A DNA stretch of 64,000 nucleotides from Iamia majanohamensis (GTDB lineage: Bacteria > Actinomycetota > Acidimicrobiia > Acidimicrobiales > Iamiaceae). The position numbers and the translations under genes are program-made. Within the stretch, counting starts at the first letter, position 1. Each line of letters opens with the position of its first letter. Location: assembly GCF_028532485.1 (NCBI RefSeq), contig NZ_CP116942.1, forward strand, positions 4,216,001 to 4,280,000, given 5' to 3'. Positions 49,112 through 58,237 of the stretch are shown here, piece by piece. Below the pieces are notes generated by a model, which saw only the letters and a list, made by a program, of their open reading frames with translations, did not search any database and had not been told where the DNA came from.

Positions 49112-50380
49112 TCAAGCGGCGAGGTCGTTGCGGTGGGCCCAGGCGGTTGCTTCGTCGTAGGGGGTGCGGGTGCGGAGGCAGCCGTGGAGGATGGCGACGA
49201 GGCGGTTGGCGACGACGCGCAGGGCGCCGGAGTGGGTGTCGCCGGCGGTGCGTCGGCGGTCGTAGAGGGCACGGGCGCCGGGGGATCGGGTGATGGCGTT
49301 GAAGGCCCACCAGTGCAGGGCGTCGGCCAGGCGCCGGTTGCGGATGTGGCGGGCTCGGACGGTGCGGCGGGTGCCGGAGGCGACGGTGAGGGGACTGGTG
49401 CCGGCGTAGTTCCGTCGGGCCCTGGCATCGGCGTAGCGGGCGGGGTCGTCACCGAACTCGGCGAGCACCCTGGCACCGGTGACGACTCCGAGGCCGGGAA
49501 GGCTGCGAAGGATCGTGGCGTCAGGGTGCTGGCCGAAATGGGCCTCGAGGACCTCGGCCAGCTCGGCGATCTGGGTGGTGTGGGCGGCGATGACCTTGAC
49601 CAGCGAGGCCACGATGTTGCCGTAGGCATCGGCGACCATTGGTGGCTGGGTGAGGTGCTCGGTCCGCAGCGCTGCCTGGATCGCCTCGGCCCGGTGGTCG
49701 ATGTTGAGCTGGCGGCCACCGCGGCGCAGCGCCGATGCGATCTTCGAGCGTGAGAGTCCCTTGGCGGCCTCGGGGGTAGGGGCGACTCCGAGCACGGCGA
49801 TGGCGTCTGCGCTGGTGAGGTCGTCGAACGCGACTAGGGCGGCAGGGAAGAACTCCCGCAACGCCGAGCGCAGCTGGTTGGCCAGCCGTCGTCTCGACCA
49901 GATGGCCGACTGGTGCGATCGGGCCACCAGCTTGATCGCCTCGGCCAGATCCGAGTCGGCCGCCACCGGCCGGTGCTGGTGAGCATCAGTGCGGACCATG
50001 TCAGCCAGCACCCGGGCATCGCCGGGGTCGGACTTCGCGCCCGAGACTCGGGCCCGGTCCCGGTAGCGGTCGACACTGAGCGGGTTGACCGCCAACACCC
50101 GATACCCAGCGGTCACCAGTGCCCGCACCAGCAGGCCCCGGTCGGTCTCGATCCCGACGACGACCTCCACATCGACCTCGTCGACCTCGTCGGGCACTGC
50201 GGAGGCGATCAGGTCATGGGCCCGAGCGACACCGGACAGATCATCTGTGACCCGCCCCTTCGCTCGGACCTTGCCGGCGGTGTCCACCACGCACAGATCG
50301 TGATGGTCCTCGGCCCAGTCCACTCCTACGAACAGCTGCACCGTCCTGACCTCCTGGCTCGACGACAACGGCGTGAGCAA
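49112..50380 (-). mobile_element. IS110-family transposase gene
   Basis: 422 residues. DEDD-type catalytic residues of the RuvC-like domain: Asp21 (GVDWAEDHHD), Glu78 (GIETDRG), Asp118 and Asp121 (SDPGDARVLAD). The C-terminal Tnp20 domain follows with LRSLPGLGVVTGARV and an AGTSPLTVASGTRR segment holding the catalytic Ser. Starts at ATG 50380 or GTG 50341. IS110 enzymes use a bridge RNA encoded in the element's non-coding end; the 188 bp upstream of this gene could encode it. The frame is intact, so the element may be active. Confidence 0.93.
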
Positions 50381-50568
50381 GGAACCCCGAGCAGCTGACT
50401 AATGGATCTTGTGCTCGGATCGGCACGTCATCCCACCTGCTGTTCACGGGCTTCCCAAGAAGCCCCCGGGGGCACGGTCTGAGCCCAGCACTCAACGGTG
50501 CAGTCAGCGGAAGTGCTCACCCAAGAGCCGCTCGGACCCAGCCTCTCACGACGACCGGGCAGCACCCA
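50381..50568 (-). ncRNA. Candidate IS110 bridge-RNA region (left end)
   Basis: The non-coding flank on the 5' side of the transposase, where IS110-type elements carry the bridge RNA. It contains hairpin-forming segments (GGGCTTC / GAAGCCC-like near 50,447-50,463) and is bounded by an inverted pair GACTAATGG (50397-50405) and CCATTAGTC (50566-50574). The RNA ends and loops are not determined. Confidence 0.4.
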
Positions 50569-53076
50569 TTAGTCGGCGGTCTCGACGGCGAGGGCGACGC
50601 GGTGGTCGATGGCGTCGGCCGAGCGGCCGAGGCGGAGCTCGTAGGTGCCGGGGTCGACCCGCCACCCCTCGGGGCGCACGACGGCCCCGTCGTCGGGCGG
50701 CCGCAGCGGCAGCCGGTCATGGACCTCGGCCCGGGCCGCGTCGCCCACGTCCCACCAGGCGAAGGCCCGATCGCCGAGGGCCATGGTGACGGTCGTGGAC
50801 TCGCCCGGGCCGAGGTGGACCTTGGCCCACGCCCGCAGCTCCTGGGCCGGGCGGGGCACCGCGGTGCGGGCGGGAGGGCGGACGTAGAGCTGCACCACCT
50901 CGGAGCCGGCCCGGTCGCCGGTGTTGGTGACCTCGACGGTGACCTCCACTGTGCTCCCGGCGGTGAACGACGGTGCCGACAGGGTGGGCGCGCCGACGGC
51001 GAAGGTCGTGTACGAGAGGCCGTGGCCGAACGGGAACCGCACCGGCAGGTGCCGGCTCTGGTACCAGCGGTAGCCCACGAACACGCCCTCGCCGTAGCGA
51101 TGGACGTCGTGGTCGCCAGGGAAGGTGCCGAAGGTCGGGTTGTGCTCCAGCCGCACGGGGATGGTGGTGGGCAGGCGGCCCCCGGGCTCGGCGTCGCCGG
51201 TCAGCACCCGGGCCAGGGCCGGGCCCATCTCCTGGCCGCCGAACCAGGCCTGCACCACCGCGGCGGGCTCGTCGGCCCAGTCCATGGTCACCGGTGCCCC
51301 GGCGTTGAGCACCACGACGGTGCGGGGGTTGGCCGCCGCCACCCGGTGGACGAGCTCGTCCTGGTCGCCGGGCAGGTCCATCGACCGCCGGTCGAAGCCC
51401 TCGGACTCCCACTCGTCGTCGGTGCCGACCACGACGACCGCGACCTCGGCGCCGGCCGCCGCGGCCACGGCCCGGTCGAGGGCGTCGTCGGGGAGGCTGG
51501 CCCGGACGCCCACCCGCAGGCCGAACACGCCGTCGGCCCCCTCGGAGGTGTACTCGGCGACGACCTCGACGGGCTCGCCGGCGACGAGGTCGACGGTGCC
51601 ACTCCCCTCCTTGGACCCGAAGCCCATGAAGCTCCGCCCCCGGGGGAGCGGCTCGGCCATGCCGTCGACCACCACCTGCCCGGCCACGGTCACCCGGGCC
51701 CGGCCGGCCTGCACGAGCGTGAAGGTGTGGGGCCCGGTGCGCGCCGGCGTGTAGGTCGTGCGGGCCAGGACCTCGAAGTCGGCGGGCAGGCCGTCGGGCG
51801 GGCCGAAGCTCACCAGCTGGGCCGTGGGCCACGTCTCGGTGCGCACCACCTCCCCACCGGTCGACAGCTCGGCCTCGACCGGGCCCGGGACGGCCACCGC
51901 GGCCTTGGTGATGTCGACGCCCGGCTCGTGGGTCACCTCGACGTCGGGGCCGAGGTGGGCGCGCAGGGCGGCGAGCGGGGTGGTGAGGTGCGCGGGGGCC
52001 ACGTGGGAGGAGCCGCCGCCCATGATCACGGCCCGGTCGGCGTTGGGCCCGACCACGGCGACGCGCCGCAGGGCGGTGCGGTCGAGCGGCAGGGTGCCGT
52101 CGTTGGTGAGCAGCACGGTGCCGGCCGCCGCGGCCTCGGCCGCGAGGGCCCGGTCGGCGGGCTCGTCGGCCTCGGTGGGCTCCTCCTCACCGGTGTCGTC
52201 GAGGGCGCCGATGCGGTCGAAGACCGACAGCATGCGGGTGACCTGGGCGTCGAGGTCCCCCTCGTCGACCGCCCCGGCGTCGACCGCGGCGGCCAGGGCG
52301 GGCCCGTAGGCCCGGGCCGGTCCCGGCATCTCCAGGTCGACCCCGGCGGCGGGGGACACCTCGGTGGTGGTGACGCCGTACCAGTCGGTGACCACGAAGC
52401 CCTCGAAGCCCCACTCGTCGCGCAGGATCCCGCCGAGGAGGTCGGCGTCCTCGGTGCACCAGCGGCCGTTGAGCCGGTTGTAGGACGTCATCACGCCCAG
52501 GCTCCCGCCGGCGGTGACGGCCAGCTCGAAGGGGACCAGGTAGATCTCCCGGAGGGTGCGGGCGTCGACCTCGGAGCTCATGGAGGTGCGCTCGGTCTCG
52601 GCCTCGTTGGCGACCAGGTGCTTGACCGTGGTGGCCACGTCGCGGCTCTGGGCCCCCCGCACCAGCGCGGCCGCGGCCTGCCCGGAGAGCAGCGGGTCCT
52701 CCGAGTAGCACTCGAAGTTCCGCCCTGCGAGGGGCGAGCGGTGGATGTTGACGGTGGGGGCGAGCAGCACCCGGCACGCCTTGCGACGGGCCTCGGTGCC
52801 GAGCAGGGCGCCGACGCGCTCCACCAGGGCAGGGTCCCACGTGGCACCCAGGGCCGTCCCGCAGGGCACGCACACCGCCCCGAGTCCGCCCTCGCCCCGG
52901 GTCCACGGGCCCCGGGCCCCGTTGGGCCCGTCGGTCACGCGCACCCGCGGCAGCCCCACCCGGGGCACGGCGAGGGTCGACCAGAAGTCCACCCCGGCGG
53001 TGAGCGCCGCCTTCTCCTCGAGCGAGAGGCCCGCCACCATCTCGGTGACGCGGGCGGACGGCGAGGGTGCGGGCAC
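50569..53076 (-). CDS. Glycoside hydrolase family 3 beta-glucosidase-like enzyme
   Basis: 835 residues from GTG 53076; the frame extends upstream into repeats and is unlikely to be translated. The GH3 N-terminal barrel has VTDGPNGARG, KHLVANEAETER and the nucleophile Asp in VVTDWYGV. The second alpha/beta domain begins near 330, with a PA14-type insertion (TYTPARTGPHTF) at about 440-570, then the GGQEMGPALARVLTGD segment and a C-terminal Fn3-like domain (VTVEVTNTGDRAGSEVVQLYV). No signal peptide, so it probably cleaves imported oligosaccharides or glycosides. Confidence 0.92.
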   Translation of the reverse strand: MPAPSPSARVTEMVAGLSLEEKAALTAGVDFWSTLAVPRVGLPRVRVTDGPNGARGPWTRGEGGLGAVCVPCGTALGATWDPALVERVGALLGTEARRKACRVLLAPTVNIHRSPLAGRNFECYSEDPLLSGQAAAALVRGAQSRDVATTVKHLVANEAETERTSMSSEVDARTLREIYLVPFELAVTAGGSLGVMTSYNRLNGRWCTEDADLLGGILRDEWGFEGFVVTDWYGVTTTEVSPAAGVDLEMPGPARAYGPALAAAVDAGAVDEGDLDAQVTRMLSVFDRIGALDDTGEEEPTEADEPADRALAAEAAAAGTVLLTNDGTLPLDRTALRRVAVVGPNADRAVIMGGGSSHVAPAHLTTPLAALRAHLGPDVEVTHEPGVDITKAAVAVPGPVEAELSTGGEVVRTETWPTAQLVSFGPPDGLPADFEVLARTTYTPARTGPHTFTLVQAGRARVTVAGQVVVDGMAEPLPRGRSFMGFGSKEGSGTVDLVAGEPVEVVAEYTSEGADGVFGLRVGVRASLPDDALDRAVAAAAGAEVAVVVVGTDDEWESEGFDRRSMDLPGDQDELVHRVAAANPRTVVVLNAGAPVTMDWADEPAAVVQAWFGGQEMGPALARVLTGDAEPGGRLPTTIPVRLEHNPTFGTFPGDHDVHRYGEGVFVGYRWYQSRHLPVRFPFGHGLSYTTFAVGAPTLSAPSFTAGSTVEVTVEVTNTGDRAGSEVVQLYVRPPARTAVPRPAQELRAWAKVHLGPGESTTVTMALGDRAFAWWDVGDAARAEVHDRLPLRPPDDGAVVRPEGWRVDPGTYELRLGRSADAIDHRVALAVETAD

Positions 53077-53157
53077 GGGTGACCTCCAACGGGGCGGGCG
53101 TCGCATCATCGCCGATGGCGCCGAGCCCCCGCGGCCCCGCTTCCCCCGAACCGGTGT

Positions 53158-53282
53158 GGGATCTGGTGGCCAGGAACGACCACATCCCGCGCCAGTACGA
53201 GAGCAGGGTCGAACCGGGCCGGGATCTGGTGGCCAGGACGACCAGATCCCGCGCCAGTACGAGAGGACGGCCGGACCGGGCC
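53158..53282. repeat. Tandem 62-63 bp repeat with hairpins and a sarcin-ricin-loop-like segment
   Basis: Two head-to-tail copies in the divergent gap before the GH3 and photolyase genes. Each copy carries an inverted repeat: GGGATCTGGT / ACCAGATCCC, perfect in copy 2 (53221-53250) and one mismatch in copy 1. After the hairpin both have GCGCCAGTACGAGAG; copy 2 reads AGTACGAGAGGAC (53256-53268), identical to 13 nt of the 23S rRNA sarcin-ricin loop. No rRNA gene is here. The rest of 53,077-53,363 holds no gene. Confidence 0.7.
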
Positions 53283-53363
53283 GCGAGGTGACGGCACCCG
53301 CAACGGTGGACCCGCGCGCTCCGAGGCGACAGGGGGGCGGGCGAGGGGCGACCATCGGGGGCC

Positions 53364-54863
53364 ATGGGCCGCACCACATGGGTCTTCGGCGACCAGCTCA
53401 ACCGGCGGATCGGCGCCCTGGCCGACGCCGACCCCGACCACGACACCATCCTCCTGGTGGAGAGCCGGGCCCTGCTCGACGCGGCCAAGCACCGCCAGCG
53501 GGGCCACATGGTGCTGACCGCCATGCGCCGCTTCGCCGACGAACTGGCCGACGCCGGGTTCACCGTCGACGTCCGCCGGGCCGCGACCCTGGCCGACGGC
53601 CTGGAGGCCCACCGGGCCCAGCGCCGACCCGACGAGGTGGTGGCCACCGAGCCGCTCAGCTGGGACGCCCGCCGCCGCCTCGACGACCTCGACGTGGCCC
53701 AGGTGCGGTCCGACCAGTTCCTCTGCCACGAGGCCGACTTCGCCGAGTGGGCCGGCGGCCGGGGCGACAAGCGCCTGCTGATGGAGGACTTCTACCGCTG
53801 GCAGCGACGCCGGCTGGGCTACCTCATGGACGGCGACGACCCCGTCGGCGGGGTGTGGAACCTGGACTCGGAGAACCGGGAGCCGCCGCCCAAGGGCGAC
53901 GACCGGGCCGAGGGCTGGCCCCAGCCCGTGACCAGCCGCCTCGACGACGTCGACGAGGAGGCCTTGGCCGACCTGGGCGACGCCGCCTTCGGGGCCCCGC
54001 CCGACGGCTGGTGGCCCACGACCCGCCGCCAGGCCCTGGCCCGGCTCCGCCACGTGGTGCGCGAGGTCCTGCCCCGCTTCGGGCCCCACGAGGACGCCAT
54101 GCTCACCGACTGCCCGCAGATGGCCCACAGCCTGCTGTCGGCGCCGCTCAACATCGGCCTCCTCCTCCCCGGCGAGGTGGCCGACGCGGCCGAGGAGGCG
54201 TACCGGGCCGGCGACGTCCCCCTGGCGTCGGCCGAGGGCTTCATCCGCCAGGTCATCGGCTGGCGGGAGTACGTGTGGGGCCTCTACTGGCTGTGGATGC
54301 CGGACTACCGCGACGTCAACGCCCTCCAGGCGCGCCGTCCGCTGCCGCCCGCGTTCCGCACGGCCGAGACCGACATGGCCTGCCTGCGCACCGCCCTGGA
54401 GGGGGTGCGGGACCACGGCTGGGTCCACCACATCCAGCGCCTGATGGTGCTGGCCAACCTGTCCACCCTGGCCGGCACCGACCCGAAGGAGGTGGTGCGG
54501 TGGATGACCGACTCCTTCGTCGACGGCCAGGAGTGGGTGATGCTGCCGAACGTGCTCGGCATGGGGCTCCACGCCGACGGGGGCCGGATGGCGACCAAGC
54601 CCTACGTGTCCGGCGGCGCCTACATCAACCGCATGAGCGACCACTGCCGGGGCTGCCGGTTCGACCCCAAGGCCCGCACCGGCGACGACGCCTGCCCCTA
54701 CACCACCCTCTACTGGGACTTCCTGGCCCGCCACCGCCGCCGGTTCGAGGGCAACCACCGCATGGCGCGCCCGGTGGCGAACCTCGATCGGCTGGGCGAC
54801 CTCGACGAGGTGCGGGCCCGGGCCGACGAGGTCCGCGCCGCCCTGGAAGACGGCACCCTCTGA
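53364..54863 (+). CDS. Cryptochrome/photolyase family protein, FeS-BCP (PhrB-like) type
   Basis: 499 residues from an ATG. VFGDQLN start, a Rossmann-like N-terminal domain, then the helical FAD domain ([53 protein letters not shown] in successive parts). Four cysteines able to hold the [4Fe-4S] cluster are visible: one in DMACLRT and three in [11 protein letters not shown]...DDACPY. This subgroup repairs (6-4) photoproducts using light. Upstream lies the tandem hairpin repeat. Confidence 0.93.
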   Translation: MGRTTWVFGDQLNRRIGALADADPDHDTILLVESRALLDAAKHRQRGHMVLTAMRRFADELADAGFTVDVRRAATLADGLEAHRAQRRPDEVVATEPLSWDARRRLDDLDVAQVRSDQFLCHEADFAEWAGGRGDKRLLMEDFYRWQRRRLGYLMDGDDPVGGVWNLDSENREPPPKGDDRAEGWPQPVTSRLDDVDEEALADLGDAAFGAPPDGWWPTTRRQALARLRHVVREVLPRFGPHEDAMLTDCPQMAHSLLSAPLNIGLLLPGEVADAAEEAYRAGDVPLASAEGFIRQVIGWREYVWGLYWLWMPDYRDVNALQARRPLPPAFRTAETDMACLRTALEGVRDHGWVHHIQRLMVLANLSTLAGTDPKEVVRWMTDSFVDGQEWVMLPNVLGMGLHADGGRMATKPYVSGGAYINRMSDHCRGCRFDPKARTGDDACPYTTLYWDFLARHRRRFEGNHRMARPVANLDRLGDLDEVRARADEVRAALEDGTL

Positions 54864-54963
54864 CAGGTGGGCCCCCGGACCCATTGACGCGGCCCGCCGC
54901 CGCGACCACGCTGACGCACCACCGGTCGTGGTGGGCCGGTCATCGACGGTGAGGGGATCCGGG

Positions 54964-56433
54964 GTGGGGGACGACGCACATCTGACACCCGGGGGCGACG
55001 TCGACCTGGCCTGGCGCGACGGCTGGCCGGTCGGCGACCCCGAGCTGTGCCAGCGCGTCCTGCTCGACGACCCCTACGCCCGCGTCCTGGTCGACGCCGA
55101 GGCCCGGGTGCTGCGCCTCAACCCGGCGGCGGCCGAGCTCTTCGGCCGGCCCGTCGACGAGATCCTGGGCCGCTCCCTGGCCGCCTTCCTCACCCGGGCC
55201 AGCCTGCGCACCGCGGCCGACGTCTTCGCCCAGGTCTCCCGCGACGCCATGGCCGACGTGGAGGACATCCCGGTCGACCTGGAGGTCGAGCAGCCCGACG
55301 GCACCGTGGTGGCCGTCGAGGTCGGCGGCCACCGCTACTTCGACGACGCCGACCACCCCGGGCTGCACCTCCGCATGCGCCCGGCCACCCGGCAGCGGTG
55401 GGTGGAGGCCTTCCTCACCGCCCTGGTGGCCGGCACCCCCCTGGCCGCGTGCCTGGAGCCCCTCGCCCGGGCCTTCGACGCGAGCGTCCCGGGAGCCCAC
55501 ACCGCGCTGCTCTACGAGCGCAGCGACACCGCCTTCGAGCGGGTCACCGGCCCCTCCATCCACCCGGACCTCTACGCCGCGGCCCGCGTCGCCCCACGCG
55601 AGATGACCTCGGAGGCCACCCCGTGGGTCGGCGCCGCCCTGTCCGGCACCCCGACCTTCGCCTCGGTCGACGACCTCCCGGCCACCCTGCGCATGGGCGC
55701 CCAGCAGGCCGGCTACCGGTCGTGCTGGGCCTTCCCCGTCGTCGTCCCGCCCGACGAGTCGACCTCGGCCGTCGTCGTCATGTTCCGCAAGGTGCCCGGG
55801 GCTCCGCTGATCGGCCAGGGCCTCAGCGTCGAGAAGCTCCGCGACCTGGTGACCCTGGCCATCGAGCGCAACCGGTCGCACCGGCGCCTCGTGCGCGCCG
55901 CCACCCACGACTCGCTCACCGAGCTGCTCAACCGGGAGGAGCTGGTGGCGCGCCTGGGCCGGGCCCTGGGCCACCGCGACGGGCAGCCCGCCCCCCGGCT
56001 GGCCGTGCTCTACCTCGACCTCGACCGCTTCAAGCCGGTGAACGACCGCCACGGGCACCGCTTCGGCGACGACCTGCTGGCCCTCGTCGGCCAGCGCCTC
56101 CAGAGCTGCCTCCGCGCCGGTGACGACATCGCCCGGGTCGGTGGCGACGAGTTCGTGGTGCTGTGCCGGGGCATCGACGACGAGGCCGCGGCCCGCCGGG
56201 TCGCCGACGGGCTCATCGCAGCGGCGGCCGAGCCCTTCGTCCTCCACGGCACGACCGTCGGGGTCGGTGCGTCGGTCGGCGTCGCCCTCGCCTCCCGCCA
56301 CGGGACCACCCCGGTGGAGCTGATCGACGCCGCCGACCGCGGCCTCTACCGGGCCAAGCGCGACGGCCGGGGCTGCACCCGCACCGCCCCCGAGCCCGAC
56401 GCGCCGGTCGGGCTGGTGGGGCCCACCGCCTGA
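54964..56433 (+). CDS. PAS-GAF-GGDEF diguanylate cyclase
   Basis: 489 residues from GTG 54964, chosen over GTG 54928 because of the GAGGGG ribosome-binding site. A PAS domain (about 30-140, [24 protein letters not shown]), a GAF-like domain (about 150-310) and a C-terminal GGDEF domain: [27 protein letters not shown], then [14 protein letters not shown] with an intact GGDEF and an RxxD inhibitory site five residues before it. Makes cyclic-di-GMP in response to an unknown cue. No membrane helices. It pairs with the GGDEF-EAL protein at 58238. Confidence 0.93.
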   Translation: MGDDAHLTPGGDVDLAWRDGWPVGDPELCQRVLLDDPYARVLVDAEARVLRLNPAAAELFGRPVDEILGRSLAAFLTRASLRTAADVFAQVSRDAMADVEDIPVDLEVEQPDGTVVAVEVGGHRYFDDADHPGLHLRMRPATRQRWVEAFLTALVAGTPLAACLEPLARAFDASVPGAHTALLYERSDTAFERVTGPSIHPDLYAAARVAPREMTSEATPWVGAALSGTPTFASVDDLPATLRMGAQQAGYRSCWAFPVVVPPDESTSAVVVMFRKVPGAPLIGQGLSVEKLRDLVTLAIERNRSHRRLVRAATHDSLTELLNREELVARLGRALGHRDGQPAPRLAVLYLDLDRFKPVNDRHGHRFGDDLLALVGQRLQSCLRAGDDIARVGGDEFVVLCRGIDDEAAARRVADGLIAAAAEPFVLHGTTVGVGASVGVALASRHGTTPVELIDAADRGLYRAKRDGRGCTRTAPEPDAPVGLVGPTA

Positions 56434-56461
56434 GCCGGCCCCGCCGCCCGGCGGCGCGCGC

Positions 56462-57268
56462 TCAGCAGCCCTCGACCGCCTCGGTGCCGTCGGTGTCGTC
56501 GAGCAGGCGCTGGAGGGTCTCCACGGGGACGATCAGCGACCGCTCGGTCTCGACCTCGATGGCGTAGACCACGCCGACGACCCGGTCGTCGGCGTCGACC
56601 ACCGGGCCGCCCGAGCTGCCCGGCTCCACCTCCACGTCGGACCGGATGACCTTGGACAGGTTGCCCAGCCGGGGGTCGGCCTCGAAGTCCTCGACGGTGC
56701 CCTCCGAGACGGTGAGGGCGCCACCGCCCGGGTAGCCCACGGCCCGGATGGCGTCGCCCGGCTCCGGGTTGCGGGGGGCGAGCTCGGCGGTGGCCCGGAT
56801 CGGGGTCTCCACCTCCATGGCGTCGGCCAGCCGGACCACGGCGAGGTCGGCCAGGAGCCCCTGCGACGCGACGTCGACGCTCAACATCTGGCCCTCGGAG
56901 GTCTCCACCTCGAGCACGTCGGCCCCCTCCACCACGTGGCGGTTGGTGACGATGGTGCTCTCGTCGATGAGGAACCCGGAGCCCACGCCCAGGCCCTCGC
57001 AGGTCTGGCTGCGGATGCGGACGGTGTAGGTGCGGGGGTCGACCGTGGCCGGCTCGTCGAGGATCGAGGCGTCGACCGGCGGCTCGTCGGGGGGCGCCAC
57101 GCACCCGGCACCGAGCACCAGCAGCAGCACGGCCAAGACGACGGCGCCCGCCCGCCTCCGCCCCCGGGTGGCGACAGGTTGTGCCTGGCACACCCCGTCG
57201 GCGACAGGTTGTGCCTGGCACCACCCGTCGCGCCCCCGGGTGGGGCGGGGGTCAGAGACCGAGCTCAT
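56462..57268 (-). CDS. Trypsin-like (S1C) serine protease lipoprotein
   Basis: 268 residues from ATG 57268. Lipobox LGAGC follows a hydrophobic segment (about 41-56). The protease triad is intact: His in TNRHVV, Asp in LLADLAVV, Ser in EPGSSGGPVV. No PDZ domain. The first 38 residues are abnormal: they are encoded by two tandem palindromic repeats (reading CQAQPVA twice) before the basic RGRRR of the signal peptide. No other in-frame ATG or GTG lies just before the signal, so either the leader is translated or the real start is a rare codon. Its start overlaps the next gene's stop by 17 bp. Confidence 0.85.
   Translation of the reverse strand: MSSVSDPRPTRGRDGWCQAQPVADGVCQAQPVATRGRRRAGAVVLAVLLLVLGAGCVAPPDEPPVDASILDEPATVDPRTYTVRIRSQTCEGLGVGSGFLIDESTIVTNRHVVEGADVLEVETSEGQMLSVDVASQGLLADLAVVRLADAMEVETPIRATAELAPRNPEPGDAIRAVGYPGGGALTVSEGTVEDFEADPRLGNLSKVIRSDVEVEPGSSGGPVVDADDRVVGVVYAIEVETERSLIVPVETLQRLLDDTDGTEAVEGC
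57172..57230. repeat. Dispersed palindromic repeat, copies 2 and 3 in tandem
   Basis: CGACAGGTTGTGCCTGGCAC followed by ACCCCGTCG, then, after one base, CGACAGGTTGTGCCTGGCAC followed by CACCCGTCG. Each 29-nt unit folds as an imperfect hairpin around GTGCC-TG-GCAC. The period is 30 bp. They lie inside the 5' coding end of the S1C protease gene. Confidence 0.7.
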
Positions 57269-57965
57269 CGATGGAGTCCTCCAGGGCGGAGGACTCCGCC
57301 AGGGCGTCGTCGCAGATGTCGTTGACCTCGGAGATCCGGCGCTGGATGGAGGCCACGTCGGCGCTCGGGTCGCCCACCGACGCGATGATGTCGTTGGTCA
57401 GGTCGGTGGTCTCCTGCTGGCACTCCCGGAGCGCGGCGGTCACCTCCGGCGCCTGGGCGACGATGTCGGACAGGATGCGGTTGCGGTCGGTCTCGCCGGC
57501 CTTCTCGGCCGCCAGCTCCCGGAGCTGCTCGCGGGCGTCGTCGACCTCGGCCGAGGTGGTCTCGACCTGGTCCAGGCTCTCCTCCAGGCGGGCGTCGGCG
57601 GCCTCGCTCCGCTCGCGCCACTCCTGGGCGCTCGACCGGTTGGCCAGGCCCCAGGCGGTCAGCCCGCCGAGGGCGGCCAGCACGACGAGCACCACCAGGG
57701 CCCGGCCGACGATGCGCAGCCGACCACGGCCACCGGGTGACGGCGCCGGTGCGCCCCCGGCGTCGGTCGGGGGCGGGGCGCCCCAGCCCCCGGCCGGACC
57801 GGGGGAGCCGGGGGCGGCGGCCCACCCGGCGGGCCCGGAGGACGACGCCGGGCCCGGCCCGGGGGCGGGCCGCGCCGGCGGGACGCCGGGGACGACCGGG
57901 CCGTCCGCCCAGCCGGACGGGCGGGTCGGGTCGTCGGGTCCCGGCGGGCCGGACGGGTTGCTCAT
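57252..57965 (-). CDS. Membrane-anchored coiled-coil protein
   Basis: 237 residues from ATG 57965. The first 80 residues are a Gly/Pro/Ala-rich cytoplasmic tail, then one membrane helix (about 87-108), then an extracytoplasmic acidic coiled coil (about 112-160) and a helical end with two Cys (ALRECQQ, NDICDD). No enzymatic motif. It precedes the protease lipoprotein in the same direction with a 17-bp overlap; envelope quality control or septation is only a guess. Confidence 0.7.
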   Translation of the reverse strand: MSNPSGPPGPDDPTRPSGWADGPVVPGVPPARPAPGPGPASSSGPAGWAAAPGSPGPAGGWGAPPPTDAGGAPAPSPGGRGRLRIVGRALVVLVVLAALGGLTAWGLANRSSAQEWRERSEAADARLEESLDQVETTSAEVDDAREQLRELAAEKAGETDRNRILSDIVAQAPEVTAALRECQQETTDLTNDIIASVGDPSADVASIQRRISEVNDICDDALAESSALEDSIDELGL

Positions 57966-58237
57966 CACGGGTCCTCGGTCGTTGGTGGGCCGGCCGGTCT
58001 GCGCCGGGCCGCAGCCAGTCTTGCCGCCGGCCAGGGGGCCGACACCCGCGGCGGGGCCGGAGGGGTGCCCCTCCCCGGCGGGCCCGCCCCTCGTCCCGGG
58101 ACCCTCACCCCGGCACCGGCGCCCGGTCGACGGGTCCGGACCGGTGCCCGCCGGGGCGCGGGGCACACCACGGCGGGCCGGTGGCGCCCGTTATCCTCCG
58201 TGGTGGTATCCCCACGCAGCGAGCGGAGAGGCAGGGA
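57966..58237. other. Divergent intergenic region (272 bp)
   Basis: GC-rich promoter region between the membrane coiled-coil gene and the GGDEF-EAL gene. Contains GGTCGACGGGTCCGGACCGG-type dyads but none matching the repeat families in this window. No gene seen. Confidence 0.35.

Noticed and set aside
53256-53268. Fragment of a 23S rRNA gene
   Set aside because: Only 13 nt match the sarcin-ricin loop and the flanks are unrelated to 23S rRNA.
57172-57230. CRISPR-like direct repeats
   Set aside because: Only two 29-nt units with a 1-nt gap, both palindromic, no spacers and no cas genes; they belong to the dispersed palindrome family.
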